DNA of 64,000 nt from Calliopum simillimum (Eukaryota > Arthropoda > Insecta > Diptera > Lauxaniidae): positions 83,523,697-83,587,696 of the forward strand of contig OX638371.1 in the NCBI GenBank assembly GCA_951812925.1, written 5' to 3'. A program made the translations under genes and the position numbers. Below are positions 60,075 to 64,000 of this stretch, one piece after another; within the stretch, counting starts at the first letter, position 1, and the number at the start of each line of letters is the position of its first letter. The notes below the pieces were generated by a model. It saw only the letters and a program-made list of their open reading frames with translations, was not told the DNA's origin and made no database searches.

Positions 60075-61701
60075 AAACCTTACTTAAATAATAAGGGAGC
60101 CCAAAACAAATTTCGTAAAAAATTTCTGCACACTTTCAATCCTACTTAGTCCTATGCAAGTCATAATACGGGCTCCAAATAATAGCAGCGAACTTTAAAT
60201 TAGATCTAAAAAGATTAAAATATTTACAAAACTTTTAGGGGTATAGGGATTCTTAAATTATAATATGATCAAAATGAACGCCAAACGAAAACTTTGAATC
60301 AAAAACAAAAACTAAATCTTTAATTTGGCAAAGATGTAATTTGTAAAGAAATTTAATAGATTCACCGCTATATTTGTCTATCTTTTATATGAAGTTGACT
60401 GTAAAATTTTGTCACTGAAGATAAGGTCCTGTTTTCTTGTGGAGCATCATATAAGTAAATATATACATAAGTATTAAGTATGTACAGAAACATGCATGTG
60501 TAGTTACAATTTGACGAAATTAAAAGGTCGCATGCTTTTGACATTTTCTTTTGTAATTTTATTCAATACTTAAAAGGAACGAAGACTCATTCCAGACATT
60601 CTCAAATAAAATAAAAGGCTTCTATGATTGTCATGACCTTTTTTTCTTTTCTTCCATTCAGTTCTGCCACTTTAATAAAAATCCACATTTAAAACAGATA
60701 TTGCAAGTTATGCAAGTAAAATTGTTATATAAATTGTTAATTCTCTCAAACTGAAGAAAATTATCAACTTTATCCATATGATTTTCTATTCAAATGAAGT
60801 GAGTTTTACTCTTTATTCACCATGCTCATATCTTGCTAACTTTTTTTCAAATAAATTAATTACATTTACTGTCCTTTTGATGAGTCCTTTGTCTGCCACA
60901 AACTGATCTATTTTATCAACAGTTTACATGCAGAAAATTTTATTTGCAATCTAAATTTGTTTCAATTTCCACTGCCTTTATTTTTCTACAAAAAAATAAA
61001 AAAAAAATTCATAATATTTTATAAAAAACGGCGCTGTTCCCTGTTGCTCATTTGTATGCCGTCTTCTCTTCGTTGTTTATTAACTTCATTATTTTACTTT
61101 CAAATTCATTTAACAGACAAACTCAAACATTAAATGGTAGAGTCAGTGACTTCTATTAGCTAATTAAAATTCATTAATTAAAATTTTGCACACAATCATT
61201 AGGTTTTCGAGGTGCACAATTAAAAGTCGTGACTCGAAATACAGACTGTTGATTCTATGATTGCTTGGCTTCTTAGTTGAAATTGGAATGTAGCTCCATT
61301 TCAATTGCCCAGAATAAATGGAAATTGCCTGTCATTAACAAAATTTAAATTTTATGTTTTTGCTGCTGATGTGATGCTGCGCATAACAATTGACATTTCA
61401 ATTTTATTTGATTTATTTTGCAAAATTTATAAAAACATACATAGATAAATAAATAATGCCATAAAAATATGACTTGTTTTTGACATGAAATTCGAATTGA
61501 TTTTTCGTATTGTTTGTTATTTAAAAATTAATATTATTATATAACTTATTATGAGATTTATATTTTTATATCTCAATCTGGTATTAACTTTTTAATTTAA
61601 AATTTTTATTGGATCAATTAGCTATTGAACTAAATCAGTCGATAAAAAATATGAAATCGTTTTTAAAAATAATTATTTTCAAGCATTTTGGCTTGTATGT
61701 A
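60075..61701. other. Unassigned AT-rich DNA
   Basis: No recognisable gene or mobile element. Confidence 0.45.
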
Positions 61702-62005
61702 CAGTGGCTCACAGCTTATTTCGTGCAGTAATATTTTTTAACTTTAAAACACTGTATCTTTAAAAGTAATACAAATATCATCAAATTTTGAATGCAGTCT
61801 AAGGCGGAAAAAACCGATTGAGCAGGGGAAATTCAAGTCACAGCTTATTTCGTGCAGATGCTTATTTTCCCTCTGGATCCAGCGTTTCGCGTTATTTAAC
61901 GAGAATTTCATTTTATATGTTCTCTGTGTGGTATTCGCAACCAGATGCAGCCAATTTTTAGTTTGATCTTCTACATGTCAGTGTAAAAAAGTGCATTTTG
62001 CAGAA

Positions 62006-62290
62006 ATGGGTCGTCCAGCAACGAAAATCGGTGATAACTCATTTTAAGAACTGCTAATCGATGCACTAAGCTACTTAATATGTTGGTTTGAGTCTTGCCT
62101 ACAATGAAAACCACAATTAAAAGCTTCGTTCATGCAAATCGGGTCCAAAATAAGGGTAAAAGCTCGTCGAACCCCATTTTTAATCCCGCTGATGATTCAT
62201 TTATTGTCCACAAAATCAATACTAATCCACATTACTGGCTTCAAAAACCGTCAGTGATATACATCAAGAACTAAGTAACTTGTACAGTGT
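62006..62290 (+). pseudogene. Tc1-like transposase N-terminal remnant, left arm
   Basis: ATG at 62006 gives MGRPATKIGDN and then stops. Later pieces across frames include TTIKS, MQIGSKIRVKARRTPF and FIVHKINTN, which fit the order of the paired helix-turn-helix and linker of Tc1 transposases. There are many stops. Assignment rests on motif order and on the TA/CAGTG terminus. Confidence 0.4.
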
Positions 62291-62562
62291 GAAAAATTGC
62301 GACGGCGTGTCCCGAGACCATAGCTTCAAAGCCTAAGTAGTCCTTCATTAGCAAAAAAATCAAAAAAAGTCTACTTGCTTTTGCGATTCGGTTCAGTATT
62401 ACGTTTCCGACATAAATATGCAATGTCATCAGGATCAAATATGTTAAATTTAGACTTCTCCTTAATTATGACGCTGTTTTAAATGTCTAAAACGTTGTGG
62501 GCATGCTAATACTGACCTCGATATCAAAAAAATGTACACAGAGAAAACAAAATTGTAAAAAG

Positions 62563-63010
62563 TGGCAGAAACGTAGTTATTTTAACAACGCTGGCTCGTT
62601 TTTAGCAGTTTTAACAACGCGCGTTGCTGAATGAGTCTCAACTACGTTTATGAGTGATTTAACAACGTGCATTGCTGAATGACATTCAACCCCGTTTGTG
62701 AGTGATTTAACAACATGCATTGCTGAATGAGATTCAACACCGTTTGTGAGTGATTTAACAATGCGCTTTGTTGAATGAGATTAAACCACGTTTGTTACAA
62801 CGCGTGTTACTAACTGAGTTTCAACCACGTTTGTGAGTGATTTTACAAAGTTCGTAAGTGATTTAACAGCACGCTTTGCTGAATGAGTTTCTACCACGTT
62901 TGCGCTGCACATACAAATCTAACCACGAAGCGTTGTTAAATCTAAATCAGCAACGAAACGTGGTTAAAACATTTGCAAACGTGGTTGAACTTAATTTAAC
63001 AACGCAAGTT
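62563..63010 (+). repeat. 48-bp minisatellite in the Tc1-like loop
   Basis: GAGTGATTTAACAAC-type starts at 62652, 62700 and 62748 give an exact 48-bp period, with more degenerate units on both sides. Units carry GCATTGCTGAATGAGATTCA and CCACGTTTGTGAG. The ends hold AACAACGC and GCGTTGTT in facing orientation, so it may itself be an inserted MITE. Confidence 0.8.
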
Positions 63011-63039
63011 CTGCTTTTTTCTTCGCTCTAAAATTGTGG

Positions 63040-63380
63040 TCACGGCGGGCGATGTGGACAGTTTTCGCACTTTGCGGCTTGTTTAGTTAGCGTTGCATGT
63101 TTGTGACTATTTTTAGAGCTGATGATGTGAGTAGTCTTAATTTTATGGATAAAAAACTGATCGTCAGCGGGATGAAAAATGGAGTTTGAGGAACTTTTAC
63201 CCTTATTTTGGACCCGATTTGCATAACTAAAGCTTTCAATTGTGCTTTGCATTATGGACAGGACTCAAATGAACATATTGAGCAGCTTTGTGCAGGGATT
63301 GACCGTTCTTAAAATGACTTATCAGCGATTTTCGCTGCTCCATGACCCATTTCTGCAAAATGCACTTTATTACCCTGACA
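63040..63380 (-). pseudogene. Tc1-like transposase N-terminal remnant, right arm
   Basis: Minus-strand pieces KNGQSLHKAAQYVHLSPVH (helix-turn-helix-like), then ANRVQNKGKSSSNSIFHPA and FFIHKIKTTHII, parallel to the left arm. Frame breaks separate them. Slightly better preserved than the left arm. Confidence 0.4.
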
Positions 63381-63545
63381 TGTAGAAGATCAAACTAAAA
63401 ATTGGCTGCATCTGGTTGCGAATACCACACAAAAAACATATAAAAATAAATTCCCGTTAAATAACGTGAAACGCTGGATCCAAAGGGAAAATAAGCATCT
63501 GCACGAAATACGCTGTGACTTGAATTTCTCCTGCTAAATCGGTTT

Positions 63546-64000
63546 GCACTAAAACCTTAATATCTTTTGGAAATTTCATTCGATTTTGCTCAACATAGGC
63601 TTAAAATGTTTGCAATTATATGCGCCATTTAATAAAATTACTAAAAAACAAGTATTTAAAAAAATTATATGCCAAAAACCAAATGTTTGATTTGAAGTTG
63701 ATGTGAAAAATTTCAAAAATTTGTGAAATTTCAAACTTTTTTCTGGTATAACTCAGTCAATTTTGTTCGAAGCATAATCATTACTTGTTAGAAGCGCCAT
63801 TAATCACTGTTTGTCAACGTGGAAAAATAAAATTGATCGAACTTGGCGTCATAGAAATATATTGATGTATATGAAGCTATAACCTCGAAAATATAAATTA
63901 ACGAATAAGTCGGAAACGGCCGCAAGGAAAAAAAATAATTGGGTTTTTCGTGTTCAGCGACCTCAAATTAGTTTAGAAAAAATGGTTTGCAAAATGTTAC
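63546..64000. other. Unassigned AT-rich DNA at window end
   Basis: The last 50 bases contain GTTCAGCGACCTCAAATTAG, a module shared with 36034-36060 and with the palindromic family, so another such element may continue beyond the window. Confidence 0.4.

Larger units (their letters stand above)
61702..63545. mobile_element. Tc1-like foldback element
   Basis: The left tip CAGTGGCTCACAGC follows TA at 61700-61701, as in Tc1 elements. The arms at about 61815-62200 and 63155-63545 are inverted copies: TCACAGCTTATTTCGTGCAG with CTGCACGAAATACGCTGTGA; GCAGCCAATTTTTAGTTTGA with TCAAACTAAAAATTGGCTGC. The arms encode the start of a Tc1-like transposase. The loop carries a 48-bp minisatellite. The right tip is not clear. 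Probably a dead inverted duplication of a 5' Tc1-like fragment. Confidence 0.62.

Overview
The window is eukaryotic, strongly AT-rich and dominated by mobile DNA. It most resembles intergenic or intronic DNA of a higher (brachyceran) fly, possibly a tephritid. Pointers to this are a gypsy-group retroelement with an envelope gene, mariner, Tc1-like, hAT and Helitron remnants, many simple repeats, and dispersed repeats carrying the 'GGCGGTGCCACGCCC' type of core that I associate with fly genomes. The species is inference. I found no convincing host protein-coding gene, rRNA or functional tRNA gene, and no CRISPR array.

Layout. 1-2106: AT-rich DNA with a 595-bp composite palindromic MITE (687-1281). 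2107-9436: a complete LTR retroelement of the gypsy/errantivirus group, 7,322 bp. By eye its two 432-bp LTRs are identical, and it is flanked by CGCG target duplications. It has a tRNA-Ser-type primer site, a leader of 46-bp tandem repeats, gag, pol (broken once in an A8 run) and an intact env that ends inside the 3' LTR. 9437-20120: mostly unassigned AT-rich DNA with two copies of a hAT-type MITE, a tRNA-like SINE fragment and a 650-bp (AGCAAT)n array. 20241-33232: a dense series of inverted-repeat elements, a decayed mariner, three Helitron-end-like blocks, and a 542-bp foldback element built from 14 alternating copies of GGACATAATCCCC with a 9-bp target duplication. 33233-47258: a LINE 3' fragment, a dispersed repeat split by a palindromic MITE, a TIR element with seven copies of its terminal motif, a 424-bp tandem repeat, a 2.1-kb foldback and a second mariner. 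47259-64000: a hAT terminus, a 2.9-kb palindrome (51885-54868), a 1.8-kb foldback containing further palindromes, and a Tc1-like foldback with a minisatellite in its loop.

How the parts work together. Only the LTR element carries an intact set of gene blocks: Gag for the particle; protease, reverse transcriptase, RNase H and integrase for replication; Env for possible particle transmission. A splice acceptor directly before the env ATG suggests a spliced env mRNA. Nearly everything else is non-autonomous or dead. The most unusual feature is the density of long inverted repeats, and that several unrelated ones repeat their own terminal motif internally. Such loci could make hairpin RNA and small RNAs, which is a hypothesis only. 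All repeat comparisons were done by eye, so arm boundaries are approximate to tens of bases.
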